DNA of 64,000 nucleotides from CALNBC01 sp040768925 (lineage in GTDB: Bacteria > Bacillota > Clostridia > Christensenellales > CALWSW01), in NCBI GenBank assembly GCA_040768925.1, contig JAXGLZ010000002.1, positions 186,001 to 250,000 of the forward strand, given 5' to 3'. Positions 1 to 8,137 of this stretch are shown here, piece by piece. Position 1 is the first letter of the stretch. Each line of letters begins with the position of its first letter. Both the position numbers and the translations under genes were made by a program. The notes under the pieces were generated by a model, which saw only the letters and a program-made list of their open reading frames with translations, had not been told where the DNA came from and did not search any database.

Positions 1-2059
1 CCATCGCCACGGCCATGGTGATGCCCGCGCTGGGGCCGTCCTTCGGCACGGCTCCTTCCGGGATATGGATGTGGATATCCACCTTTTCATAAAACAGGGG
101 ATCGATGTCCCACCTCGCCGCGTGGGTGCGGATATAGGTATACGCGGCCTGGGCGGATTCGCGCATAACGTCGCCCATCCTGCCCGTAAGCTCCAGCTTG
201 CCTTTTCCCTTGAGCACGGCGACTTCGACATGAAGCAGTTCGCCGCCCACCCGGGTCCAGGCGAGGCCGTTGGCGACGCCGACCTTGTCGATCACGTCTT
301 TTTCGTTCTTCCTGAATCTGGGCTTGCCCAGGAGCTTTTCGATTTGCTTCGGCGTTACGATCGCGCGCTTTTTGCCCTCCGTAACCACGGAAACGGCAAC
401 CTTCCTGCAAACGTCCGCGATCCTGCGCTCCAGCTCGCGCACGCCGGCCTCTCTGGTATAGCATTCGATCAGCTCAAGCAGGCTTTCATCCGGCAAGGAG
501 ACGGCCTTCGGTGGCAGCCCGTGGGCCGCGATCTGCTTGGGAAGCAGGTGCCTTTTGCCGATTTCCAGCTTTTCGTCTCCGGTGTAGCTCGAAAGGGTGA
601 TCACATCCATGCGGTCCAGCAAAGGCTGGGGGATGGTGTCCGTCGAGTTGGCGGTGGTGATGAACATCACCTTCGAAAGATCGAAGGGGATTTCCATATA
701 ATGGTCGCGGAACTCGGTGTTCTGGTTGCTGTCCAGCACTTCGAGAAGGGCGGCCGCGGGGTCGCCCCGCATGTCGCTGCAGAGCTTGTCGACCTCGTCG
801 AGCAGCATCACGGGGTTCATCGAGCCCGCCTGCTTCATCGCGGTGATGAACCTTCCCGGGATCGCGCCGATATAGGTGCGCCTGTGGCCGCGGATATCCG
901 CTTCGTCCCGCACGCCGCCCAGGCTCATCCTGGTGAAGGCGCGGCCCGTCGCGTGGGCGACGGAGGTGGCGACGGAGGTTTTTCCCACGCCGGGAGGGCC
1001 CACAAGGCAGAGTATCGTTCCGCCGGTATCGTTTTTCAGCTTGCAGACCGCAAGGTGTTCGACGATCCTGTCCTTGACCTTGTCGAGGCCGTAATGCTCG
1101 TCATCCAGGATCTTTCTTGCGTTTTCAAGGTCGAAATTGTCTTCAGTAGTCTTTCCCCAGGGAAGATCGGTCATCCAGTCCAGCCAGTTCCTGACCACAG
1201 GAACTTCGTGGGAGCCGGAAGGAAGCTGGGCGTAGCGCTTGAGTTCCTTTTCGGCCTTGGCGCGGACCGCGCCCGGCAGCGGAAGCTCATCCAGGCGTTT
1301 TTTGAGGGCGTCGATCTCGTCTTCTTCCGCTTCGTCCCCCAGCTCTTTGTGGATCACCTTGAGCTGCTCCCTAAGGTAATATTCCTTTTGGGCCTTTTCA
1401 ACGTTGGTTTTAACCTGTTTTTGAATCCGTATTTCAATTTTTTGGATCTCGATCTCCCTGCGCAGGATCCCGAGCAGCTTTTCGGCCCGGGTCCTCACGT
1501 CCACGCAGTTCAGGATCTCCTGCCTGTCGGCAATATTCACCAAAACGCCGGCCGCAAGAGTATCGCAAAGCTTGCCGATATCCTCTTCCACCAGCATGGA
1601 AAGCATCGTTTCGCCGCTGATTTTGCCGCTGGCGCGGCCGTATGCCTCGAACACCTCCGCGAGCTTGCGCGACATCGCCGCGGTCTCAAGCTCGGTCAGG
1701 TCGCTTTGGGATTCAAGCTGAACCACTTCCGCTTCGAAGTAGTCCTCGGCGGAAACGATTTCCTCCACCCTGCCGCGGAACAGCCCCTCGGCAAAAACGC
1801 GCACCGATTCGCCCGGCAGCCTTAAAACCTGCTTGATCCGGGCGATCGTTCCGATTTCGAACAGGTCTTCCGATTCGACTTCGGTCTTGGTGGCGTCTTT
1901 TTGGGAAACGAGAAGGCAAAGTCTGTTGTTTTCAACGGCTTCGTTGATCGCGGCGACGGTCTTTTCCCGTCCGGCGTCAAAACTGATCACCATGTATGGA
2001 AAAACCGTCAGCCCCCGCAAGGGTATGAGCGGCATAAGCGTCTTATCATGATTAGTCAT
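1..2059 (-). CDS. lon: ATP-dependent protease Lon (LonA), partial, C-terminus beyond window edge
   Basis: Cytosolic AAA+ serine protease that degrades misfolded and regulatory proteins. About 686 codons are visible: N-terminal LON substrate-binding domain (about 9-200), helical linker, AAA+ domain with Walker A GPPGVGKTS near residue 352 and Walker B MLLDEVDKL near 420, then the protease domain with the catalytic serine in KDGPSAG near 675. The catalytic lysine lies past the left edge. The ATG at 2059 (MTNHDKTLMPLIPLRG) follows an AGGAGG site at about 2066-2072 and a sigma-A promoter at 2083-2111. I saw no CIRCE or CtsR operator. glmS and lonB lie upstream on the same strand. Identification is secure; the gene is cut only by the window. 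Confidence 0.97.
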   Translation of the reverse strand, partial: MTNHDKTLMPLIPLRGLTVFPYMVISFDAGREKTVAAINEAVENNRLCLLVSQKDATKTEVESEDLFEIGTIARIKQVLRLPGESVRVFAEGLFRGRVEEIVSAEDYFEAEVVQLESQSDLTELETAAMSRKLAEVFEAYGRASGKISGETMLSMLVEEDIGKLCDTLAAGVLVNIADRQEILNCVDVRTRAEKLLGILRREIEIQKIEIRIQKQVKTNVEKAQKEYYLREQLKVIHKELGDEAEEDEIDALKKRLDELPLPGAVRAKAEKELKRYAQLPSGSHEVPVVRNWLDWMTDLPWGKTTEDNFDLENARKILDDEHYGLDKVKDRIVEHLAVCKLKNDTGGTILCLVGPPGVGKTSVATSVAHATGRAFTRMSLGGVRDEADIRGHRRTYIGAIPGRFITAMKQAGSMNPVMLLDEVDKLCSDMRGDPAAALLEVLDSNQNTEFRDHYMEIPFDLSKVMFITTANSTDTIPQPLLDRMDVITLSSYTGDEKLEIGKRHLLPKQIAAHGLPPKAVSLPDESLLELIECYTREAGVRELERRIADVCRKVAVSVVTEGKKRAIVTPKQIEKLLGKPRFRKNEKDVIDKVGVANGLAWTRVGGELLHVEVAVLKGKGKLELTGRMGDVMRESAQAAYTYIRTHAARWDIDPLFYEKVDIHIHIPEGAVPKDGPSAGITMAVAM

Positions 2060-2082
2060 ATGTCTTCCTCCTACCAAGGAGT

Positions 2083-2111
2083 ATTATACCGTTACAGAGT
2101 TGACGTTGCAA
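2083..2111 (-). promoter_or_regulatory. sigma-A promoter of lon
   Basis: On the minus strand, -35 TTGCAA (2106-2111) and -10 TATAAT (2083-2088) are separated by 17 nt, about 24 nt upstream of the lon start codon. Read directly from sequence. Confidence 0.75.
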
Positions 2112-2143
2112 GCCGGCGGAGAAGGGCAATGTATGGCATAAAC

Positions 2144-2379
2144 GCCGCAAGCATGGCGCGCCGAAAGACCGCGATTCGGGCGCGTTTCACTGCCATCTTC
2201 GGTGGGAACAGCCCCGCTATGCCGCTCTCCCCTTTCTTGAACCGCACCCCGGATCGCGGTTTTTCGATCGGGGCGTTTCGAAAGCCGAAAAGCAGGCAAG
2301 CGCAAGGCCCCGGCATGAAGGCGCGGCGGCGCCGCGTCGGGCGCCGGCAGCATGCCATGGCGCGCCATGCTTATGCGGC
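2144..2379. repeat. Structured intergenic inverted-repeat element between glmS and lon
   Basis: The interval 2076-2494 holds no convincing gene. It does hold a closing stem, 2144-2162 against 2359-2379 (19 bp with a 2-nt bulge), whose inner end carries GGCGCGCC. Inside is a second stem, 2168-2180 against 2248-2260 (ACCGCGATTCGGG, all paired with one G-U), and further GC-rich arms (CGGGGC near 2269 with GCCCCG near 2315; GCGGC-GGC-GCCGC near 2325). Its layout resembles the element at 27949-28223. It could be an RNA or a miniature mobile element; no known family is recognised. Confidence 0.5.
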
Positions 2380-2451
2380 AGATTCTTCAAACGCCTTTCG
2401 GTTCCCGCGGTTTTCGCCGGAGTTCCGACCGCTTTTCATGTTCTGTGCGGA

Positions 2452-2478
2452 AACGGAGCGGCAGTCCGCCGCCCCGTT
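2452..2478 (-). terminator. Probable terminator after glmS
   Basis: An 11-bp stem (2452-2462 with 2468-2478, one G-U pair) lies just past the glmS stop. The T-run is short (TTT), so termination strength is uncertain. Confidence 0.5.
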
Positions 2479-2494
2479 CAAGGCTTTTTCCGGA

Positions 2495-4312
2495 TTATTC
2501 CACGGTTACCGATTTTGCCAGATTCCTGGGCTTATCCGGGTCGAACCCGCGCAGGGTCGCGCAGTAATAGGCGAAAAGCTGCGCCGGGATCACGGAGATC
2601 AGGGGCGCGAGCTCATCCCGAATCTTTGGCAGGGGCAACAGCTCATCGGCCCCGTCGACGGATTCCGGCCCGTCGCCCTCGGCGATCAGCAGAACCTGGG
2701 CGCCCCGGGCTTTGACCTCTTTGATGTTGGAGGCGAGCTTTTCCGCCAGGGCGGACTGGGTGGACATCGCCACCACAAGGGTGCCCTTTTCGATCAGCGC
2801 GATGGTGCCGTGCTTCAGCTCGCCGGCCGGCAGGGCTTCGCTGTGGATGTAGCTGATTTCCTTCAATTTGAGGGAGCTTTCCATCGTGGCGGGCTGGTCC
2901 AGCCCCCGGCCGATGAAAAACACGTCCCCCTGGGTGAAATGCCTGCGGGCGGCGCTTTGGGCGTAACCCGAAAGCTCCAGGGTATGGGCGGCCAGATCGG
3001 GGATTTGCAAAAGCTCTTGCAAAAGCGCGTCGTATTTTTCTTCGGGAAGGACGCCTTTCACCCTGCCCAGCTCCATCGCAAGCATGAACAGCACGGATAG
3101 CTGGGTGGTGTACGCCTTGGTGGACGCCACGGCGATTTCCGGCCCGGCCCAGGTATAGGCCACCATGTCCGATTCCCTGGAAACCGTGGAGCCCACGACA
3201 TTGGTGATCGAAAGCACCTTGCCGCCGCCTTTTTTGAAGGTGCGCAGGGCCGCGATGGTATCCGCCGTTTCGCCGGACTGGCTGACGACGACGCAAAGAT
3301 CCTCCGGCGAAAGGATCGGGTCGCGGTAGCGGTATTCGCTGGCGATATCCGCCTCCACCGGAACTCTGGCGAAGGATTCGATCCACCTTCTGCCCACAAG
3401 GCCCGCGTGGTACGCGGTGCCGCAGGCGCAGATCACAATGCGCTTCACCGAACGCAGAAAATCCTCGCCGATCCCGTCAAAACGGATTCTTCCTTCAAAA
3501 ATCCTGGGCACGATCGTGCTTTTCAGAGCCTGGGGCTGCTCGAAGATTTCCTTGAGCATAAAATGCTCGTAGCCGCCCTTTTCCGCCGCGGAAATATCCC
3601 AGTCAACGCGGAAATGCTCCCGGTTCACCGGATTCCCGCCGCAGTCAAACAGCCGGATCCCGTCCGCTTCCACCACGGCGATGTCGTTTTCGCCCAAAAA
3701 GCAAACGTCCCTCGTGTGCTTGATCAGGGCGGAAACGTCGCTGGCGAGATAGTTCCCGCCCTGGCCGAAGCCGACGACCAGCGGGCTTTCCCGCCGGGTG
3801 CAGACGATCTTGCCCGGCTCTTTTGCACATACGGCGGCCAAAGCATAAGAGCCGCTAAGGCGGGAAACCGCCTGAAGCATCGCCTGCTTGAGATCGCCTT
3901 TGTAATAATAGGAAAGCAGATGGACGACGACTTCCGTATCCGTTTCGCTGCGGAATTCATATCCCTCTTCAATAAGCCATTTTTTCAACGGGGCGTAGTT
4001 TTCGATGATGCCGTTGTGCACAACGGCGATATCCACATTTTCGGAAACTTGTGGGTGGGCGTTTTCATCGCTCGGTTCGCCGTGGGTCGCCCAGCGGGTG
4101 TGCCCGATTCCGGTCGTGCCTTTGGGAAGTACTTTTTTGATCTCGTCTTCCAGCGAGGAGACCCTGCCCTTTTTCTTGATGACGAGCAATCCGCCCGTTT
4201 CGGAAAGGGCGACCCCCGCGCTGTCGTACCCGCGATATTCGAGGGCCTTAAGCCCGTCGACGAGCAAAGACGCAACAGGCTGCCTGCCTGCGCAGCCAAC
4301 AATTCCGCACAT
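2495..4312 (-). CDS. glmS: Glutamine--fructose-6-phosphate aminotransferase (isomerizing)
   Basis: Makes glucosamine-6-phosphate from fructose-6-phosphate and glutamine, the first step toward UDP-GlcNAc for peptidoglycan. The 605-aa protein has the usual length. It begins MCGIVGC, so Cys2 is the N-terminal nucleophile of the class II amidotransferase domain (1-220); two SIS sugar-isomerase domains follow (about 285-420 and 455-590), ending in KSVTVE. The cysteine must directly follow the initiator Met, which fixes the start at 4312. Another ATG five bases upstream (4317) is in the wrong frame, so the ribosome must choose the second ATG in ATGGAATG after the GGAG site near 4322. A glmS ribozyme precedes it. 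Confidence 0.98.
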   Translation of the reverse strand: MCGIVGCAGRQPVASLLVDGLKALEYRGYDSAGVALSETGGLLVIKKKGRVSSLEDEIKKVLPKGTTGIGHTRWATHGEPSDENAHPQVSENVDIAVVHNGIIENYAPLKKWLIEEGYEFRSETDTEVVVHLLSYYYKGDLKQAMLQAVSRLSGSYALAAVCAKEPGKIVCTRRESPLVVGFGQGGNYLASDVSALIKHTRDVCFLGENDIAVVEADGIRLFDCGGNPVNREHFRVDWDISAAEKGGYEHFMLKEIFEQPQALKSTIVPRIFEGRIRFDGIGEDFLRSVKRIVICACGTAYHAGLVGRRWIESFARVPVEADIASEYRYRDPILSPEDLCVVVSQSGETADTIAALRTFKKGGGKVLSITNVVGSTVSRESDMVAYTWAGPEIAVASTKAYTTQLSVLFMLAMELGRVKGVLPEEKYDALLQELLQIPDLAAHTLELSGYAQSAARRHFTQGDVFFIGRGLDQPATMESSLKLKEISYIHSEALPAGELKHGTIALIEKGTLVVAMSTQSALAEKLASNIKEVKARGAQVLLIAEGDGPESVDGADELLPLPKIRDELAPLISVIPAQLFAYYCATLRGFDPDKPRNLAKSVTVE

Positions 4313-4330
4313 TCCATTTTCTCCTTACAG

Positions 4331-4475
4331 TCCTATTTGCGCGTCCCGGCCCTTTGTTCGCCCGGGTTTCCCCGGATTTTTAGGCTTGGAATAGGCTGGC
4401 GCACAGCCCCGGAGCATCCGCCGAATCTTTCGATAACCCCGGTCCTCGTCGACCGGTTTCCCGGTCCTGGCGCTA
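4331..4475 (-). ncRNA. glmS ribozyme (GlcN6P-activated self-cleaving riboswitch)
   Basis: The leader RNA reads AGCGCCAG from 4474, then a GACCGGGAAACCGGTC hairpin, then GACGAGGA, then GGGGTTATCGAAAGATTCGG with CGGATGCTCCGGGG, closing with TGTGCGCC. This is the conserved glmS ribozyme core (P1, P2, P2.1 pseudoknot). A P3-type pairing of CCTATT near 4393 with AATAGG near 4335 closes the 3' part. Cleavage is expected between A4474 and G4473. In known examples glucosamine-6-phosphate triggers cleavage and mRNA decay, giving feedback on glmS. It sits directly before the glmS ribosome site. Confidence 0.93.
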
Positions 4476-4539
4476 GTTTCACACCGCTTTTTGCGCCTCC
4501 TTCGCGCTCCTTATTGCGGCGAATGTCTTCACACTCACT

Positions 4540-4580
4540 TTGTATTTTAGCATATGCGGATTTTTTTTCATAGTTCATAA
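4540..4580 (-). promoter_or_regulatory. Probable glmS promoter
   Basis: The minus strand carries an extended -10, TATGCTAAAAT (about 4545-4555), some 70-80 nt upstream of the ribozyme cleavage site, inside an A-rich stretch. The -35 is weak (TATGAA-like at 18 nt). Confidence 0.45.
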
Positions 4581-4612
4581 TATGTGCAGGGCCGATTCTC
4601 CCATTTTTGCCG

Positions 4613-4650
4613 CAAAAAAAGAAAGACGGCGGGGCAAACCCCTCCGTCTT
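4613..4650 (-). terminator. Intrinsic terminator between lonB and glmS
   Basis: AAGACGG-GGGG pairs with CCCC-CCGTCTT (4623-4650) and on the minus strand is followed by a T-rich run. It is the second of two tandem terminators after lonB. Confidence 0.75.
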
Positions 4651-4675
4651 CCAGTCTGTCAAAAACCCCGTCCGG

Positions 4676-4714
4676 GGCGGCCGCAGCCCTCGAGCTTCAA
4701 TCAAAACTGTCGAC
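4676..4714. repeat. Intergenic repeat copy A (GC hairpin plus AGCTTCAATCAAAAC)
   Basis: A GC palindrome followed by AGCTTCAATCAAAACTGTCG. A near-identical tail occurs at 22686-22707 and a diverged one at 34888-34900, each in a gene-free gap after a GC-rich hairpin. The rest of 4475-4841 holds the glmS promoter and two terminators. Confidence 0.4.
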
Positions 4715-4772
4715 ATGTTCGTCCGTTTTGCCATACGATTCCGGTCATTTATCTGCCGGAATTCCCCTGCGC

Positions 4773-4798
4773 AAAAAAAAGGCCCGCAGGCCTTTTTT
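4773..4798 (-). terminator. Intrinsic terminator of lonB
   Basis: AAAAAAGGCC-cgca-GGCCTTTTTT is a perfect stem flanked by A and T runs, so it can work in both directions. It lies 44 nt past the lonB stop. Confidence 0.9.
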
Positions 4799-4841
4799 GG
4801 CGCTCAAAAAGAGCCCGTTCGTATTTATGGTTTTTTGCCGT

Positions 4842-6512
4842 TCATACTTTGCTTTCAGAAGCCGAAAGCAGCGCGGTTCCGCCGGCGCAGGCTTCTTTCC
4901 GCTCGCCGAAAGCAAGGTCGAGAACCTGGGAAAGATGGTTGACCGCGATCACCGTCATCCCTTCAAAATGCTGCTTTTCCGCCGCGTTTTCCTCGGGGAT
5001 GATCGTCCTTGTGGCCCCGGCGGCTGCGGCGGCGGAGAGCTTGCTCCGGATCCCGCCCACGGACCGGACCGAACCCCTGATCGAAACCTCCCCCGTCATC
5101 GCCAGCCTGCAATCCGCCGGCCGCTCGAGTATTGCCGAGGCAGCCGCCACAGCGATGGCGATCCCCGCGCTGGGGCCGTCGATCGGCACCCCGCCGGGAA
5201 GATTGATGTGCAAATCGTAATCCTTCGCGTCTATGCCCTCCGTAAGCCGAAGGGCGGTCAGGGCGTTTTCCACGGATGCCGCGGCGGTCCCTTTTCGCCT
5301 CAGCCTTCTGTCACCCGCGTTCAGTTCTTCCTCGTCGATCACGCCGGTAACTTTCAGCGTTCCTTTTCCCCTTTCGGCGAGGGTGGCGAGGGCTTCGATC
5401 TCGATCAGCATGCCCGTGCCGTCGCCCAAAACGGCGAGGCCGTTCGCCGTGCCCACAGACGCGGATTTGGGGACGCACCGTTCCACCCGGGCGCGGTAAC
5501 GGCAGGTGGAAGCCACCCACTCCACGTCTTCGATCCGGATGTTGCTGCGGCCCTCCTGCATCGCCATACCGGCGGTAAGCTGGACGATGTTGTTGATCTC
5601 CCGGCCGGAGGCGGCGTATTTTGCCGCCGCCCGGGCGGCTTCCCTGTCCATGGCAAGCCCTGCCTTTGCCGCGGCTTTATAGGCGATTTCCTCCAGCTCG
5701 TCCGTCCTTAAGGGGCGGAAGAAGATCTCGATGCAGCGGGAACGGATCGCGTCGGGAATATCCTTCGGGGTCTTTGTCGTCGCGCCGATCAGCCGGAAGT
5801 CCGCGGGCATTCCGTTTTTAAAAATATCGTGGATATACGGCGGGATCGCGTTGTCGTCCGATGAATAATAGGCGCTCTCAAAGAAGACCTTTCGGTCCTC
5901 CAGCACTTTCAGCAGCTTGTTCATCTGCATGTGGGGGAGCTCGCCGATCTCGTCCAGAAAAAGCACCCCGCCGGTGGCCTTGGTCACCGCGCCCTGCTTG
6001 GGCTGGGGGATGCCGGCGTTCCCCAGCACGCCCGCGCCCTGGTAGATCGGATCGTGCACCGAGCCGATCAAAGGATCTGCGATCGACCGCTCGTCGTAGC
6101 GCACGCAGGTCGCATCGACCTCTAAAAAAGGAGCGTCCTTCGCAAAGGGCGAGTATTTCGTGGACTTCGCGTATTCCAAAACGAGCCGCGCCGCGCAGGT
6201 CTTTCCAATGCCCGGCGGGCCGTAGATCAGCACGTGCTGGGGGTTTGCCCCGCAAAGCGCGGCTTTGAGCGCGCGGATGCCGTCCTCCTGGCCCACGATG
6301 TCCGAAAGGCTGGTGGGGCGCGTGCGCTCGGAAAGCGGAATGGTCAGCGAAGAAGCCCGAAGCGCGCGCAGCTTTTGGTACTCCCTGTCGGAATTTTTAA
6401 ACGAACCCTGCACCGAAGTGGGCCTTGCGCCGTTGTTTCGCCGGACGACGAAAAACAGCACGCACACCATCATGGCTATCTGAAGTATGGCAAGCACTGT
6501 CTGGGTTTCCAA
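4842..6512 (-). CDS. lonB: Membrane-anchored Lon-family protease LonB
   Basis: The 556-aa protein matches the length of Bacillus LonB, a forespore ATP-dependent protease. One N-terminal membrane segment (about 5-23, LAILQIAMMVCVLFFVV) replaces the large LON domain of LonA. The AAA+ module has Walker A GPPGIGKT at 98-105 and Walker B VLFLDEIGEL near 183. The protease domain carries Ser in IDGPSAG (about 445) and Lys in GGIRSKLSA (about 492), so the dyad is intact. The TTG start has a strong GGAGG site. In Bacillus lonB sits directly beside lonA; here glmS lies between them. Its presence supports an endospore-forming host. Confidence 0.93.
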   Translation of the reverse strand: METQTVLAILQIAMMVCVLFFVVRRNNGARPTSVQGSFKNSDREYQKLRALRASSLTIPLSERTRPTSLSDIVGQEDGIRALKAALCGANPQHVLIYGPPGIGKTCAARLVLEYAKSTKYSPFAKDAPFLEVDATCVRYDERSIADPLIGSVHDPIYQGAGVLGNAGIPQPKQGAVTKATGGVLFLDEIGELPHMQMNKLLKVLEDRKVFFESAYYSSDDNAIPPYIHDIFKNGMPADFRLIGATTKTPKDIPDAIRSRCIEIFFRPLRTDELEEIAYKAAAKAGLAMDREAARAAAKYAASGREINNIVQLTAGMAMQEGRSNIRIEDVEWVASTCRYRARVERCVPKSASVGTANGLAVLGDGTGMLIEIEALATLAERGKGTLKVTGVIDEEELNAGDRRLRRKGTAAASVENALTALRLTEGIDAKDYDLHINLPGGVPIDGPSAGIAIAVAAASAILERPADCRLAMTGEVSIRGSVRSVGGIRSKLSAAAAAGATRTIIPEENAAEKQHFEGMTVIAVNHLSQVLDLAFGERKEACAGGTALLSASESKV

Positions 6513-6530
6513 GTTTCCACCTCCGCATGA

Positions 6531-6566
6531 AAAAGCGAGCGCGTTTTTTAAAAACGCTGCTCGCTT
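6531..6566 (-). terminator. Intrinsic terminator of pncB
   Basis: A long stem (AAGCGAGC and GCGTTTTT against AAAAACGC and GCTCGCTT) is followed on the minus strand by TTTTT. It separates pncB from lonB. Confidence 0.85.
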
Positions 6567-6613
6567 AGTATGGAGTGAAGGGGCCAGAATATGCCCGCCA
6601 GATATTGTCGGTC

Positions 6614-8050
6614 CTAGTCCTGTTTGACAGCGTTTTGAATCATTTTCTGCTTGGTGTCGTACAGTTCCTGGGAGAGGTCGACCTTGTAAACATGGGGGTT
6701 ATACAGCCTTCTGTACGCCTCCCAGAAGGTCGAAAGGTCCCTGCCTGCGTATTTTTGGATTTCGTGCACATCCGGGGACTGGTAAACCTGCTTGCCATCT
6801 ACAAATATGGGAACAAGAAGCTCCTTGAGCGCGTAGTTGGTGATCTTCATGGTTTTCCAGGTTTCCACGGGGTCAAATATGCGCAAAGGCTGGGTGGTGT
6901 CGATCGTTTCATGGTCGAGCATGATGAGGTCCGCGATGGCCATGCCCGAGTGGGAATCGTAAATCCTGGTCAATTTTTTGTAACCCGGGTTGGTCATCTT
7001 GGCGGGATTGTCCGAAACCTTGATCTTGGGCACGAGGGCGCCGTCCACCTCTTCCGCGGCGAGCTTGTATACCCCGCCGAGGGCCGGGCAGTCGTCGCTG
7101 GTGATCAGCTTGGTTCCGACGGCCCAAACGTCTATCGCCGCGCCCTGCATCTGAAGGTCGCGGATCAGCATTTCGTCCAGATCGCCGGAGGCGAAAATCT
7201 TCGCGTTTGCAAAACCCGCTTCGTCCAGCATCCTGCGCGCTTCCCGGGAAAGATAAGAGAGATCGCCGCTGTCCAGCCGGATTCCGAGGGGCTCGTGGCC
7301 CTGGGCCCGCATCTCTTTGAAAACGGTGATCGCGTTCGGCACGCCGCTTTTGAGGGTATCGTACGTATCCACCAGCAGCAGGCAGGCGGAAGGATAGACC
7401 CGGGCGTAGGCCCTGAAAGAAGCCAGTTCGTCCGGAAAAGACATGACCCAGCTGTGGGCGTGGGTGCCTTTGACGGGGATGTCGAACATCTGGCCGGTGA
7501 GCACGCAGCTGGTCCCGCAGCAGCCGCCGATGTAGGACGCCCGGGCGCCGTAAATCCCCGCGTCCGGCCCCTGGGCGCGGCGCAGGCCGAATTCCATCAC
7601 GTCCGCTTCGCCGGCGGCGTATTTCACCCGGCTGGCCTTGGTGGCGATCAGCGTCTGGTGGTTGACGATATTCAGGATCGCCGTTTCGAGGAGCTGGGCC
7701 TCAAAAATCGGCGCTTTTACCCTGACGATGGGTTCATAGGGGAACACCACCGTTCCTTCGGGAACGGCGTAGATCTCGCCCGTGAATCTGAAATTGCAAA
7801 GCTCCTTCAAAAACGCCTCGTCAAACAGCTTCAGGGAACGAAGGTATTCGATGCTCTCTTCGTCAAAATTGAGGTTGTTGACATAGTCGATCACCTGCTC
7901 CAATCCGGCGGCAAGGGCATAGGTGGAGCCGTTCCTGGGCTGGCGGAAGAACATATCGAAAACGGTGACGTTTTTGTGCATGCCGTTTTTGAAATAGCCA
8001 TACATCATCGTCAGCTCGTAAAGGTCTGTCAAAAGGGTCAGATTTCGCAT
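6614..8050 (-). CDS. pncB: Nicotinate phosphoribosyltransferase
   Basis: Converts nicotinate and PRPP (with ATP) to nicotinate mononucleotide in the Preiss-Handler route of NAD salvage. The protein opens MRNLTLLTDLYELTMMYGYF, the conserved N-terminus, and carries VFDMFFRQ, the GGCCGTSCVLTG active-site region and the LDSGDLSYLS phosphate-binding segment; about 478 aa. A TTG at 8068 would add six residues, but the ATG at 8050 has the better-spaced AGAGG site and fits the family N-terminus. A terminator follows it, so it is probably its own transcription unit. Confidence 0.94.
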   Translation of the reverse strand: MRNLTLLTDLYELTMMYGYFKNGMHKNVTVFDMFFRQPRNGSTYALAAGLEQVIDYVNNLNFDEESIEYLRSLKLFDEAFLKELCNFRFTGEIYAVPEGTVVFPYEPIVRVKAPIFEAQLLETAILNIVNHQTLIATKASRVKYAAGEADVMEFGLRRAQGPDAGIYGARASYIGGCCGTSCVLTGQMFDIPVKGTHAHSWVMSFPDELASFRAYARVYPSACLLLVDTYDTLKSGVPNAITVFKEMRAQGHEPLGIRLDSGDLSYLSREARRMLDEAGFANAKIFASGDLDEMLIRDLQMQGAAIDVWAVGTKLITSDDCPALGGVYKLAAEEVDGALVPKIKVSDNPAKMTNPGYKKLTRIYDSHSGMAIADLIMLDHETIDTTQPLRIFDPVETWKTMKITNYALKELLVPIFVDGKQVYQSPDVHEIQKYAGRDLSTFWEAYRRLYNPHVYKVDLSQELYDTKQKMIQNAVKQD

Positions 8051-8137
8051 TGGGAGCGCCTCTTTCAATTCTTAGTCTTTCTTCATTTCTTGTTGGGCAT
8101 CCGGCATTTTGTTTTTTCACAATGCCGGGGAATCCTG

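Noticed and set aside
65..1825. A 586-aa plus-strand reading opposite lon
   Set aside because: It is the antisense shadow of lon, which has clear Lon motifs, a ribosome site and a promoter on the minus strand.
2084..2368. Two minus-strand readings of 88-94 codons between glmS and lon
   Set aside because: No ribosome site, arginine/proline-rich GC-driven composition, and they coincide with the inverted-repeat element.
1901..3100. A 399-aa plus-strand reading
   Set aside because: It crosses the lon start, the intergenic element and the 3' part of glmS; no motif or ribosome site.
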